Shown: positions 53,564 through 63,556 of the stretch, piece after piece | How positions within the stretch are numbered: position 1 is the first letter of the stretch | Layout: each line of letters starts with the position of its first letter | Source of the DNA: Candidatus Accumulibacter affinis | Lineage (GTDB): Bacteria > Pseudomonadota > Gammaproteobacteria > Burkholderiales > Rhodocyclaceae | NCBI GenBank assembly: GCA_016713625.1 | Contig: JADJOT010000007.1 | Coordinates: 1-64,000 of the forward strand | Direction of reading: 5' to 3' | DNA: 64,000 nt | Notes under the pieces: model-generated | The model's database searches: none | Told to the model about the DNA's origin: nothing | Seen by the model: only the letters and a program-made list of their open reading frames with translations | Made by a program: the position numbers and the translations under genes

Positions 53564-55845
53564 TGGATGGATTCCAGCCGGTCGGCCAGCACCTGATGGA
53601 CTCGGTCTTCCACAGAGTCGCGGTAACGCAGATTGGCGATCCAGATTTCGCTACGGGCCTGGCCAATGCGCTGGATACGGCCCTTCCGCTGCTCCAGGCG
53701 CGTCGGGTTCCACGGCAGGTCGATATTGATGAGCGTACCTAGTCGCTGCAGATTCAAGCCCTCGGAGGCCGCATCCGTTCCCAGCAGCAGCTTGAGTTCG
53801 CCGGCCCTGACACGTGCCTTGAGTACTTCCCGCCCGCAGCGCTGGAACCTGCCTTCGCGCCAGACGCCTGATCGGTTGCTTCCAGCGTAAAGCCCGATTT
53901 CCATCCCGGAAAACTCTGCACGTCTTGCCAGTTCATCGCCGATCCAGCGCACCGTGTCGCAATACTGCGAGAACAGGATGCAATCCAGATCGAGCCAGCT
54001 ACGGGAGACACCCAGATGAGTACCGCGAAGATAGCCGATCAGCGCTTCCAATTTTGGATCGTTACTGCCTCAGCAGGTCGAGGCAGCGGCGTAGCGATGT
54101 CATTTCCGCATCGGTGAAGTTCCTGAAATCGCTGCTGCCCTGTGGCGGTCGGCCAACTTGAGCAGGCGTTTCCTCGTCGGCATCATCGTCATCCTCGTCA
54201 TCAGGGGTGTCGGGTTCTTCGCCGAGGAGCCTGCTCACGGTGCGGCGCCCAGCTTCCATCGAGCTGCCCATGCGTCGCAACAATAGCGTCTTGAAAAACC
54301 CCGCTCCTCTGATCCGTTGCTGGAGGAGCAGCGAAAACGCTTCCGCCTCCTGATACGCTTCGCGCAGGTAGCCGCCGAGAACGAGAGCGCCCTGGTCTTC
54401 TTCACCAAACAGCTTCACTGTGACTTTCGGCAGGAGATAGGCGCCCGTGGCTGGATTGATCGTCGCTTCGAGGTAGGCACGGGTTCGGCGCACGATGCAT
54501 CGCAGCAAGGGGTTGAAGTTGTCGCCGTAGTGGGGAAGCAGCCTGTTCTGGAGCTGGACGCGGCGGATCGCGAGCGACAGCTTCTCCAGACTTTCGGGGT
54601 TGAATTGCCAGCGGGTGTCGCTGGCATCGAGGCTACGGCGAATACGGTCGAATGCGGTATCTTCAAACCGCGACGGCAGCGGGTCGCGAACGTATTGCCA
54701 GCCATCACGCACATCACGCGTTGGGACTGCAGCATCGCCGATGGCGATGGCGAGGCAATGACTCGGTCGAAACCAGGGGCTGGTATGCGTCCAACCGCCG
54801 AGCACACCGTCGTTGCCATGCGACAGGATGTGCAGCAAGTCCCAGGCTTCCACCGGATGCAATTGCACCGGGGTCGCGGTGGCCAGCAGCATGCTTTTCG
54901 TCCTTGGGCCGATCTGCCGCAGAAACGCCATCAACTTGTTCGGGGCTGCCCTTTCGTCGATTTCATCGGCGCCGGCGTCTACCCGCGGCAGCTTTCGGCG
55001 GCGAGCGCGGTGGGCTTCATCGACGATGACACAGGTGTAGCGCCGGTTCAGCAGTTGATTGATCGCTTCCGACAGACCGCGCACCACCAGGCCCTGCGAA
55101 ACCAGACCGATTCGGCGCGGGCATCTGCCGAGCGACTTCATTCCCTCCGACGGGTATTCCAGATCATTCTCGTCAACCCAGGCGCGGCCATCCCATCGGG
55201 CAGAAGGCAGCAGGAGCAGTTCCATCAACTCATCCTGCCACTGCTGAAGAAGCGGCTTGGGGGCAAGCACCAGGATCGGGCCGCCGTCGGGGTCGTCGAG
55301 CGCCATCAGGAGCGCGGCCACGGCAAGCTGAACGGTTTTTCCCAAACCGACCTGATCGGCCAGAACCAGACGCGCCCCCCCAGCCGGTGCCGTTCCAGAG
55401 CCAGGTGGGCGAAATACTTCTGGTGCGGCCAGAGACCGTGTTCGCGACGATAGACCGGCGTTTCTACCGCAGCCGCGGCCGCGACGGCGATCGGATCGGC
55501 GATAGCCTTCATGTCCGCTGGTTCGATGACCTTCCGTGCAATGATGCGCTGTACGTCCTTCGCGATGAACGGGCAACAGGCGAGATCCACGGCGCGGGCA
55601 TCGTTCCAAAGCGGATCGAACTCCTCCTGCACCCAGGCAATCGTTTCCGGGTCATCGTCTTCCCACAGCAACTCGTAGTTCAGCTTCCAGGCCGATGCAC
55701 TTTCGTTGACGCTGCCCAGGAAAGCCGTCGCCGAGCCGTCGGCACGCCGCACGACCCCGGCTTTGCCGTGGATCAGGCCGAACGCCGAATCGGGCAGCAC
55801 CCGCACTTCGATCGTTTTGCTGGTCAGCGCTGCGTCAATCCGCAT
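53347..55845 (-). pseudogene. PLD-domain SNF2 helicase of the DUF1156/DUF499 defence operon, two frameshifts
   Basis: From ATG 55845: FGLIHGKAGVV, then AFLGSVNESASAWKLNYELL (a single HKD-type PLD site), then in a second frame LVLADQVGLGKTVQLAVAAL (Walker A), CVIVDEAHRARRRK (DEAH), and in a third EQRKGRIQRIGQARSEIWIA (motif VI). Shifts lie at the seven-C run near 55378 and near 54060. The family usually has about 100 more N-terminal PLD residues; here the UPF0175 gene occupies that place. It probably translocates on DNA in the defence system. Confidence 0.82.
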
Positions 55846-56089
55846 CGCGCAGTTCCTCGGCGACTTCCTCCGCCGTGTATTGGAATGGGCTGACCTTGTA
55901 GCGCGAGAGGGCATCAACGAAACCCGCCCGAGTCAGGCCGGCGATCTCGGCGGCGCGGCCTTGCGAAAGCCGGCCGAGTTCATACCACTTGACGGCGGCG
56001 GCGACGCGCATCTCCTCTGCAAACTCTTTGGGCGCTTGATGCAAGGTGGCGAATGCCGATTCGGGCAGGTCAAGGGTTACTTGCGTCAT
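55835..56089 (-). CDS. UPF0175 family protein (antitoxin-like)
   Basis: 84 aa. MTQVTLDLPESAFATL and WYELGRLSQGRAAEIAGLTR then GFVDALSRYKVSPFQYTAEE are the UPF0175 pattern. These small proteins are usually paired with a PIN-type (DUF3368) toxin, absent here. Its stop overlaps the helicase ATG by 11 bases, so it seems inserted between the methyltransferase and helicase genes. Confidence 0.82.
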   Translation of the reverse strand: MTQVTLDLPESAFATLHQAPKEFAEEMRVAAAVKWYELGRLSQGRAAEIAGLTRAGFVDALSRYKVSPFQYTAEEVAEELRDAD

Positions 56090-56124
56090 GTGGGTCTCCT
56101 TTGCGCAGGCCGGGATGGGTCACA

Positions 56125-58850
56125 TCAGGCGTGGTCGTTACGCAGGCGGCCGGCGAGGATGCGGGCGGCTTCCGAGTCGGCGGTCCATTCATTCATTCCC
56201 TCGGCGTTGGCCAGGGCAGCAAGCCATTCGAGCAGCGCGATGAAGCCTTCGCGTTTGCCCCAGTAGCCCTGGCCAAAGGTATCACGCAGATACTGCCGGC
56301 CAGGCTCCGGGCTGTTGTCGGCGACAGCGGTTTCGCGGATGGCGAACATCAGGTGCCGCAGCGGTGAAACGGCAAACGGGTGGAGCGCCGACACTCACGC
56401 GGCCACGGCGTGCCGGCAGGGCCGCGTGATTGGACTCCGCTCCCAGGACGGGTGCAAGCAAGCTCGCCACCAGACCGGCTGGGGTGAACAGGCGGGTGCC
56501 GTTGGCTTTGTCGCTCTTCAGGAGGGGGCGGATGTCGGTGACGCCAAAGCCACGTGCCAGTTCCTCATACATGCCCTTGCGGCGCTCGCCCCGGCTCTCG
56601 ATGTCCAGCGCACGCAGGTAGTAGCGTTCGACCAGAGAAAGGTTGCGCCAGTGGGCATCCAGCCCTCTCGGCACCAGCGTGTCACAGGCGATTTCCAGCG
56701 CCCGTTCGATCACGATCGGGAAGTCACTCTTGACGTTCTTCGGCCGCACGGCGAAGACCTCGTGCTCGACGTCCTTCCCATCGAGGTTGCCATATTGGGT
56801 GAGCACCCTGAGCGCAGCGGCGTAGGCGGCGAGCTGGTAGTCGGCGTCGTTGAAGTTGGGCTCGCCGTCCTCGTCGAGGGCCTGCATCGACGCGATCTGA
56901 CGCTCCACTTCGTCCTCGACCATCGGATAAACCTCGTCGAGAAAACCGGGTTCGTTGGCGATGCGCTTGCGCAGGACCAGGCAGACGGTGCCTTGCACGT
57001 AGTTGCCTTTCTTGATCCCGGCCGCTTCGGTTTCGGTGCTGATCGTCCAGGCCGCGGTGGCCTTGAGACCGGCGGCCCACAGGATCATGCCGAGGTCGGC
57101 CCAGACCGCCGGGTTCTGATGGGTGAACATGACCATCTGCAAGCCGTTGTCCGGCATGTGCCGGGCGAGATTGCGGCAAATCTCGACCATCGAGCGACGG
57201 AAGTCTTCGCCATCACCGCGCACGGCCAGCTCGGCGCGGGCATCGGGCGTCCATTCTGGAAGGGCTTTCGCGAGTTGCTTGTCGTACCAGGCAAGGAAGA
57301 AGTCGCCGAGTTCGTGGTAGTTGATGGCGTCGGCGTAGGATGGGTCGGTGATCCATAGGTCGCAGGTCTCGTGAAGATCGCGGGCGTCCGAAAGGGCAAC
57401 TAGATTTTTATTGGTGACTACGGAAGAACGCAGGGCGAGCGTCCACGCCGTATCCCACCTCAGCACAGGACGGATGCTGTAGCTAAAATTTGTGTTGAGA
57501 GCTTGATTTTCGAATACATCTGACCCTTGCTCACGCGCCTTATCGGGTATCCAGCGACATAATTTGGAGTCGAAATCTGCCACTCTACCCAACCCCAATA
57601 AGCATCCAACTTGAGCATTCTTAGAGTTCGACAATCGTTCGGAAATCTCCGCCAGTAACCCATGAGTCAACAACTGCCGTGGCGTGAAGAGGTGGTGCCA
57701 GTGCCTCCAACCACGGGTGCGGATAGGCTCGTCAGTCTTGTCGTCACCCTCGGGTATTGTTTTCGCCGGGATGAACCCCTCGCGCTGCCAGTCGGCAAAT
57801 CGTTCGCGCAGCAGTTCGAGCACTCTTGCTTCACGGGCCAGATCCGCGTCGTCGGGAGCCGCATAACGGCGCCCCCCATCAGCGCCAACCCAGCGGACGC
57901 AATAAAGCCGTTCCTGAAACACATCGCCCGGGCGGGGAACGAGGTCGTCGTTGCTCCAGCGTCGCAGACCTTCCGGGCCGCGCAGCGCTTCCACCGACCA
58001 GGAGCGGCTGGGATCGAAGGGATCGACGACGCGGCTGTCTACTACCGTGGCCCCTTTCTTTGCCTTGTACCGATTCGACTCGGCATCCGGCACGACCGCG
58101 ATCTCAGGCCTGAGTTGGTCCGACCCAGGGGTGCGTTGCCAGCGGGCGACGACCTTGGATTTTTCGCCGACCAGCCAACTGAGAGCGAGCGGGATGAAGT
58201 AATCGCAACCCTCCGGCTTCACCTCCACGCAGTAGAGGTAGGCATCGGCGCGTTCACCTTGCGCATTGCGCTCGATGCCCCACGCCGTCACTTGTCGATC
58301 AGCGGCAACGAGTGCTACCGCCTGCACGCGCATGACTTCTTCCTGCACTTCCCTCCCACCGCCGAGGAGGTTGAGGCTGGCCCAGGTCAGCAGGCCGGCA
58401 ACGGGGTTGAGATCGGACCCGAAAGCGTCGCATCCGATGCGTGCCGCCTCGAAGGGGATCGAACCACCGCCGCAGAAGCTATCCCCGACGCGCGGCGTGT
58501 GGCCGAAGCTGCGCTGACCGAGTTGTTCGACCAGTTCGGCAAGCTTCGTGGCCGTGGTGCCGAGGTAGACGTTGATCTCTGCCCAGGTTTCCGCCGTCGG
58601 ACCAGGTATGTTCTCCGGCCGTTCGCAGTCCTTGAGGCGTTCGGCGTAAGTCAGGGCGTCGAAGGTGGCGCGGTCTCTGATTCTTCCTTTATTGCGCTGC
58701 CACGTACCATCGTCATCCATGGTGAGAATCTTGAGGAAAATCTCCCGGTCCCTTTTCGGATTGGCAGAGGCAGGCATCAACATGCCGACGATGGACGCAC
58801 GAACGAGGATGAGCGGCTTGCGCCCCCACCACTTGCCGAGGCAATCCTCA
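56125..58850 (-). pseudogene. DUF1156 DNA methyltransferase, main part (IS-disrupted and frameshifted)
   Basis: WWGRKPLILVRASIVGMLMP is the DUF1156 segment; VGDSFCGGGSIPFEAARIGC is SAM motif I and WITDPSYADAINYHELGDFF is the DPPY-like catalytic motif. A shift near 56393 separates the last ~85 residues (YWGKREGFIALLEWLAALAN, AARILAGRLRNDHA). The true N-terminus lies at 60222-60325 beyond the insertion sequence; the apparent ATG at 58861 is in the IS end. It would methylate DNA, probably adenine or cytosine-N4, to mark self in the operon. Confidence 0.88.
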
Positions 58851-60221
58851 CAAGTTAGCATATAGGCATATTCATTTGTAGGCGTGAGAGAAATGCGGTT
58901 TCGGCTGAGGTTTGCGAGGTTGCGAGCGGTCGGGAACGAACTTCTGGAGGTTCAAAGCGATTTCTGCGAGGAGCGGTTTCAGGCGGCGGGTGGCCGCCTG
59001 GGCGGCCAGGAGCCAGCGACCGAGTTGCCGCTTGATTTTGTCGATCGCGAGAGTGCGGTTAATTTTGTAGGAGGATTCCGGGTCCAGATGAGCGTCCGTG
59101 GCGACATAGGCCGCCAGCGCGTTGAGGTTGTCGAGGACCGCCTTGGCGCCGAAGTCCTGCCGCGCCGCGTGCCAGGACAGGCCGGAGGTATGCTCCAGTT
59201 CGAGCCGATGCTTGATCCGTTTGAATGCCTCCTCGATCCGCCACCGACCGTGGTACAGGTTGGCGAACGCGGCGGCGGAAACGCCACCGGATCGAAGAGT
59301 GACGTCATCACCACATGGACCCGTCCATTCGGCGTCACCACCCGTACCAGGCGAACGGTAGTCGGCGTCGCCGGACATTCATAGTCTTCGGCATCGCGGG
59401 CACTCGGGGCACGCAAGACGACCACCTGCTGGCTTTGGCCGGACATCAGGAACTCACGAACCACCTTGAATCCTCGAGACAAATCGCAACGAATACAGAA
59501 ATGGAGCTGGCGCGCGGTCAGTACCGACACCAGCCAACGACACGGAAAGCCGCGATCCATCAGCAGCAGATCGTCGGGGCGCAGACGGTCGATCGCCTCG
59601 AAGAACATCTGGCGCTCATCGCACAAAGGCTCATGCAGCCGGAAGTCCAGAAACAGTTCGATCCCTGGCAAGTACAGGCCGAACGCCATGCCTTTGACGA
59701 TCGACCGGATTCCCTCCTTCATCACCGTCAGGCGAACGTCGCTCCCATCCGCCGCGACCAGGCGGAGCCCTTTCCACCGCGGGATCGGCAAGTGCTCCTC
59801 CGCCAAGCGGATCAGCTCCTGATTGACCTCGCCAAACACCAGCGCACTGATCTTGTAGCGCGCTTGTGAAAACGCTTGCGCCGTCACTTCGCGCACCGAG
59901 TTGGCGCGATTGTGCAGATTGGCGAAGAACTGATCGAGTTCGGACTGTACCGCGGCCTGGACCCCGGAAAGCAGAAAGCTGACGACAGTCGGCAGCGTCA
60001 GGGTGCGTTGGCGGGTGAAGTATTTGGGATCGAGCCGGGCCACTTCCAGGAACTCTTTTGAAAACAGATACTTCGAGAGCTTCATAAGTATATTAGCATA
60101 TTCAGGCCGTCATACAATTCTCCTTTATAAACAATTGGTTGCAGAACTATTATGCAACAGAAGTACGATCGGCGCAACGGCGCGCCAAAGCTATGCCTTT
60201 GTGCTAACTTGCGAGGATTGC
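58841..60221 (-). mobile_element. IS4-like insertion sequence with 30-bp inverted repeats and 8-bp target duplication
   Basis: The left end GCAATCCTCACAAGTTAGCA (58841) is matched inverted at the right end (TGCTAACTTGCGAGGATTGC, ending 60221), with similarity extending to about 30 bases. TTGCCGAG flanks the element on both sides (58833-58840 and 60222-60229). Joining the flanks restores the DUF1156 reading frame, proving the insertion point. Confidence 0.92.
58872..60085 (-). pseudogene. IS4-family transposase, frameshifted
   Basis: From ATG 60085: MKLSKYLFSKEFLEVARLDP, LRLVAADGSDVRLTVMKEGI (first Asp), DDLLLMDRGFPCRWLVSVLT (second Asp), then near 59275 a one-base shift, then AFANLYHGRWRIEEAFKRIK (Y-R-E motif with the catalytic Glu) to 58872. 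A full IS4-type DDE transposase of about 400 aa, probably inactive as written. Confidence 0.85.
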
Positions 60222-60325
60222 TTGCCGAGGCGGGTGAGCGTCTGCCCGTTGTTCGCCTTGCGCTCCTTGTAAGACTCGGCGGAGAGACGGGAAATCGGGA
60301 ACTGGGTTTCAATGAAGGTGCTCAT
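60222..60325 (-). pseudogene. DUF1156 DNA methyltransferase, severed N-terminus
   Basis: ATG 60325 overlaps the VapC stop (ATGA). It reads STFIETQFPISRLSAESYKE then RKANNGQTLTRLGK and is cut by the insertion sequence; the remainder continues at 58840. The FIETQFP start is typical of the family. Confidence 0.9.
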
Positions 60326-60723
60326 TCGGTAGCCGCCCAGTTTTCCAGTTGCAGACCCCGGACTTTGGAAAACTCGCGCGTGTTGTTGGTGACCAGCACG
60401 GCATTGACGCTCAGTGCGTGCGCAGCAATCAGGGTGTCCAGGGAGCCAATCGGTTCCCCCCGGCGCTCCAGGTCAGCGCGCAAGTCACCATAAGCCCACA
60501 TGGCCGCCATATCAAAAGGGAGAACTTTCAGCGGAGCGAGAAACATTTCCAGCGCCTGGCGATTGCGCACCGAGGCGCTCTTGGCCACCCCAAAGGCAAG
60601 TTCCGCAGCCACCACACTCGACAGGCCGATGTCACCCAGTCGGTATTGATGAAAACGCGCCAGCACTTCAGGCGGTCTGGTGTTGATGAGGTAAATGCAG
60701 ATATTGGTGTCGAGCAAAATCAT
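60322..60723 (-). CDS. vapC: VapC-type PIN-domain toxin
   Basis: 133 aa. MILLDTNICIYLINTRPPEV has the first catalytic Asp, and GSLDTLIAAHALSVNAVLVT and NNTREFSKVRGLQLENW close the PIN fold. All acidic residues are present. It is a tRNA/RNA-cleaving toxin by family. ATG overlaps the antitoxin stop, and its own stop overlaps the methyltransferase start, so the pair is built into the defence operon. Confidence 0.92.
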   Translation of the reverse strand: MILLDTNICIYLINTRPPEVLARFHQYRLGDIGLSSVVAAELAFGVAKSASVRNRQALEMFLAPLKVLPFDMAAMWAYGDLRADLERRGEPIGSLDTLIAAHALSVNAVLVTNNTREFSKVRGLQLENWAATE

Positions 60724-60974
60724 GCGGCGATTTCGGCACGAATTTGCGTCGCTGGCTGCTCCCGTGTCATGACAAATCCTGGCTCGAACAATGACAGCGC
60801 GGTTTCCAGCGTTTGCCAGGGGTCATCCATCGGTAACAAGAGAACGCCATTACCAAAATGCTGCACCACCACTTCAGTGCCGGCAAACCGGTATTCCTTG
60901 GGTAAGCGAACCGCTTGACTACGACCAGATTGGAAAAGACGGGCAGTGTCCAAGTGAAGCTCCTGACGTGACAA
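60720..60974 (-). CDS. vapB: VapB-type antitoxin (AbrB/MazE fold)
   Basis: 84 aa. ARLFQSGRSQAVRLPKEYRF is the VapB swapped-hairpin DNA-binding motif, followed by VVVQHFGNGVLLLP and a toxin-binding tail. It should neutralise the VapC encoded immediately downstream and repress the shared promoter. Intact. Confidence 0.9.
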   Translation of the reverse strand: MSRQELHLDTARLFQSGRSQAVRLPKEYRFAGTEVVVQHFGNGVLLLPMDDPWQTLETALSLFEPGFVMTREQPATQIRAEIAA

Positions 60975-61019
60975 TCAAGTGATGGTCATCAATGATAGCT
61001 ACCGAACGCCAAAAAGTAC

Positions 61020-61072
61020 ATCACCGCCGACAGGCGGGCAATCGGGAACCGGGTCTCGATGAAAGTCGGCGT
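61020..61072 (-). pseudogene. Relic of a DUF1156 methyltransferase N-terminus
   Basis: Just after the PIN gene stop the minus strand reads TFIETRFPIARLSA, closely matching TFIETQFPISRLSA of the methyltransferase start at 60325 but diverged in nucleotide sequence. Reading then passes into unrelated sequence. Confidence 0.7.
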
Positions 61073-61081
61073 GGGCAAAAT

Positions 61082-61519
61082 TCAGGGTGTTGGCAAGGGC
61101 GCAAGAAGCAGAAAGTTCAGGCCGGCAAAACGTTGGAAGTCGCTGTCAAAAGAGACTAGCCGGCACCCTGTGGTGATGGCAAAGGCGGCAAGGTAAGCAT
61201 CTGTCCAGAGCCGATGGACAAAACCGGGGGCGCAGGTCAGCGCACAGTAGGTATCGTCAAGCGCCGGTGGCTCTGGCAGCCAGCGAATGATGGGGAGCGC
61301 CAGAAATTGCCGATAGGTGATCCAGGCTTCGTGCGGACTCAGCGGGTTGGGCAACGCTTTGGACTGGGTGCAGAGGCGCAAAAAACCGTTGGCTGTGATA
61401 CGGCAAAAGGCGCGGCTGTGCACCGTGGCGTCTGCCCAGTAATGGCTGGCGGCCAGGTGGTGGATGTGGCGTTTATCGATCAAGGCCAGCCAGACGTTGA
61501 TGTCAGGCAGGTCGTTCAT
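61082..61519 (-). CDS. PIN-domain toxin (VapC-like)
   Basis: 145 aa. LPDINVWLALIDKRHIHHLA carries the first Asp and HRLWTDAYLAAFAITTGCRL, VSFDSDFQRFAGLNFLLLAP the later acidic residues. This is the VapC subgroup of about 145 aa. Start overlaps the antitoxin stop (ATGA). Complete and probably active. Confidence 0.9.
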   Translation of the reverse strand: MNDLPDINVWLALIDKRHIHHLAASHYWADATVHSRAFCRITANGFLRLCTQSKALPNPLSPHEAWITYRQFLALPIIRWLPEPPALDDTYCALTCAPGFVHRLWTDAYLAAFAITTGCRLVSFDSDFQRFAGLNFLLLAPLPTP

Positions 61520-61845
61520 TGACCCGATCCCTCGCCCAATACGCCCAATACGCGCTGGTATTGAGCGAGGTCTTCTTCATCCAGAATGGCGTAAAGCTGT
61601 TCGTTGCTCAGGTAGGGGGTGACTGTGCCATCGGCTTCACGCGCGATTGGAATCGGGTAGCTGGTGCGCTCGATGGCAACCGGAAATGGGCCGTGCGGCC
61701 GCACCGAGCCTGGCGACGAGTCACCCGCAGCCAAGCCACGCTCAATAAATTGGGCGACCAGTTCTTTCAGCTTGAAACCGCGCAATGCGGCCTCCGCTTT
61801 CAGTTTGCGAAAAGTCTCGTCGGGCAAATCGAGTGTGGTTCTCAT
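61516..61845 (-). CDS. Ribbon-helix-helix antitoxin
   Basis: About 109 aa from ATG 61845. MRTTLDLPDETFRKLKAEAA is the ribbon-helix-helix DNA-binding segment; the C-terminal tail (YLSNEQLYAILDEEDLAQYQ) should bind the PIN toxin. An upstream TTG gives six extra residues, less likely. Intact pair with the downstream PIN gene. Confidence 0.88.
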   Translation of the reverse strand: MRTTLDLPDETFRKLKAEAALRGFKLKELVAQFIERGLAAGDSSPGSVRPHGPFPVAIERTSYPIPIAREADGTVTPYLSNEQLYAILDEEDLAQYQRVLGVLGEGSGQ

Positions 61846-61956
61846 CGTTGCTTCAATCCTCAAGTACGTGCCGCTTTTTCATAAAAGCGTTTTTACATCA
61901 AATCACAGATTGGATCAAGTCGATGTCGATGGGGATGTCGATGGGGCGAACGCGCC

Positions 61957-62583
61957 TCAAAGGGCTAAGTTTAGCTGACTGTGACCCAGTAGCTCGCGGC
62001 GTGCCTTGGGCGAGAGGCCCTCGCCTTTGACAAACGGGTTGTCGGCGATGGCAGCACGCAGCGCCTTGCGCCAGCCGAGACCCTTCTGCATGGCCTGGCC
62101 GGTGGTGGCGACGGTCATGGTGTAGAGCCACCAACGCTCTTCGGGTGCCAGCGCTTCCCAGTTGTGCAGCGCATTCGGGATGTCGTCGGGTGAGGCGTCT
62201 TCCACCGCCCAGCAGAGGATGCAAAGTTCCTTGCCGAGTGAGGGATGAACCGGCACCGGTTTGCCAGGGTTCTTCTGAAACCTGGCGGCCGACAGGCCGT
62301 TGGCACGCAGGCGGCGGTTAGCCTCCTCCCAGAAGGCCGGCGCGAGCGCCAGCCAGCGCTGGCGGTCGATGACCACGCGCAACGACGGGTCATTCGGGGA
62401 TGGCGCATCGACGGCGCGCGCGCCCAGATGGTCGAGGTCATTGCCGCGATGCTCGGTGATGCAGATGAGTTCGCTGGCGCCGCTGCCCTTCGGGATGTCG
62501 ATCAGGAAGCCATGGCGCGCTTCGTCCGGCAAAAAGCCGAGACCGACGACTTTGCGTGCGAAGGATGAGGGAGCATCGGCCAT
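61957..62583 (-). CDS. DUF3780 protein of the defence operon
   Basis: 208 aa. VVGLGFLPDEARHGFLIDIP, VVIDRQRWLALAPAFWEEAN and LCILCWAVEDASPDDIPNAL, then AIADNPFVKGEG match my recollection of DUF3780, found between DUF499 and DUF1156 genes in anti-phage islands. The biochemical role is unknown. ATG lies 3 bases after the DUF499 stop, so both are one operon. Confidence 0.82.
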   Translation of the reverse strand: MADAPSSFARKVVGLGFLPDEARHGFLIDIPKGSGASELICITEHRGNDLDHLGARAVDAPSPNDPSLRVVIDRQRWLALAPAFWEEANRRLRANGLSAARFQKNPGKPVPVHPSLGKELCILCWAVEDASPDDIPNALHNWEALAPEERWWLYTMTVATTGQAMQKGLGWRKALRAAIADNPFVKGEGLSPKARRELLGHSQLNLAL

Positions 62584-62586
62584 CGC

Positions 62587-63556
62587 TTACTGGCTCACTT
62601 TGGCAACGCTGAACGGCTGGTTGGTGGCCAGGAGCCACTCGAGCAGTGCCTGTCCGTTGGGAAATGATAGCGCGCCCGCAGTCATGCGCAGGCTGCCGTC
62701 CTTGACGATCTCCTGAAGCTTCTCGGCGACTGCTCTTGCTGCATCGGCATCGTAGCCGCCGTCCAGTGCCCCCGAATAGTCGACGTTCTGCTGACCATCG
62801 CTGCTCTCCGCCGTGAGGCTGATGTCATGCGCGCGGACACCGGTGGCTGACGCCAATCGCTGAATGAAGTCCCAAACCGCGCCGGCGTCATCAAGCTTGG
62901 TTTGCTGGTTCCAGCGGGCAGGGAGTCCGGGATCTATCGGGTGTCGCGCCGCGGGTCCTTGCTGTGGGATGGTGATCCGTAGCGTCTCGGAGTTCAGGTC
63001 GTAGGCGCTTGATACTGCCATGGCGCACACCACGCGGCAATTCGCCGGCACGCGGAATGGCCCATCGTAAGTCGCAGCGCCTGCACTGGTTGGCGAGGAA
63101 CCATCCGTGCTGTAGCGGATAGTGACCCCGTTGGCCTTTGGCAAGGCCAGTAGCTCCACTTCGTGATGACTACCGCGGTGGTGAAGCTGATACTTCAGCC
63201 GAAGCTTCGCAGTCCATTCCTTCACCGCACTGACGCGGACCATGTCGGCAGGATCGAAGGCGAGAAAGCGGTAACGCAAGCCGACCGCTTCAAAGCGGGT
63301 TGGCGTCGGCACGGGACTGGAAGCGCTGGTCGGGTCCGAGTCACCGGTTTCATAGACGAGCGACTGCGCGTGCAGCGGTTCGATTTTCAGATAGGTGTGA
63401 CCGTCGCCGTCTTCCTGCACGGAGAGCTCGCGAAGAGACACCTCTGGAACGGGCGGGGGAAACGGACCGCGGCGGATGTGATTGCCTTCTTCGCGCCACA
63501 GCCCGCGCCGAACACAGTCGGCTTTGAGGTCATCGAGCGCCGAAATCTTGTGCAAC
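62587..63556 (-). pseudogene. DUF499 ATPase, C-terminal part cut by IS66
   Basis: LDDLKADCVRRGLWREEGNH, VTIRYSTDGSSPTSAGAATY and YDGPFRVPANCRVVCAMAVS belong to the C-terminal third of DUF499 ATPases. The N-terminal ATPase core is absent: at 63557 the sequence changes to an IS66-type end. The DUF499 start may lie beyond the element, outside the window. Without it the defence operon lacks its ATPase unless the rest is intact there. Confidence 0.82.

Noticed and set aside
54317..58858. Long + strand frames opposite the helicase and methyltransferase (54317-55453, 56315-57358, 57662-58858)
   Set aside because: They mirror clear minus-strand enzymes, have no recognisable motifs and show reverse-complement codon bias.
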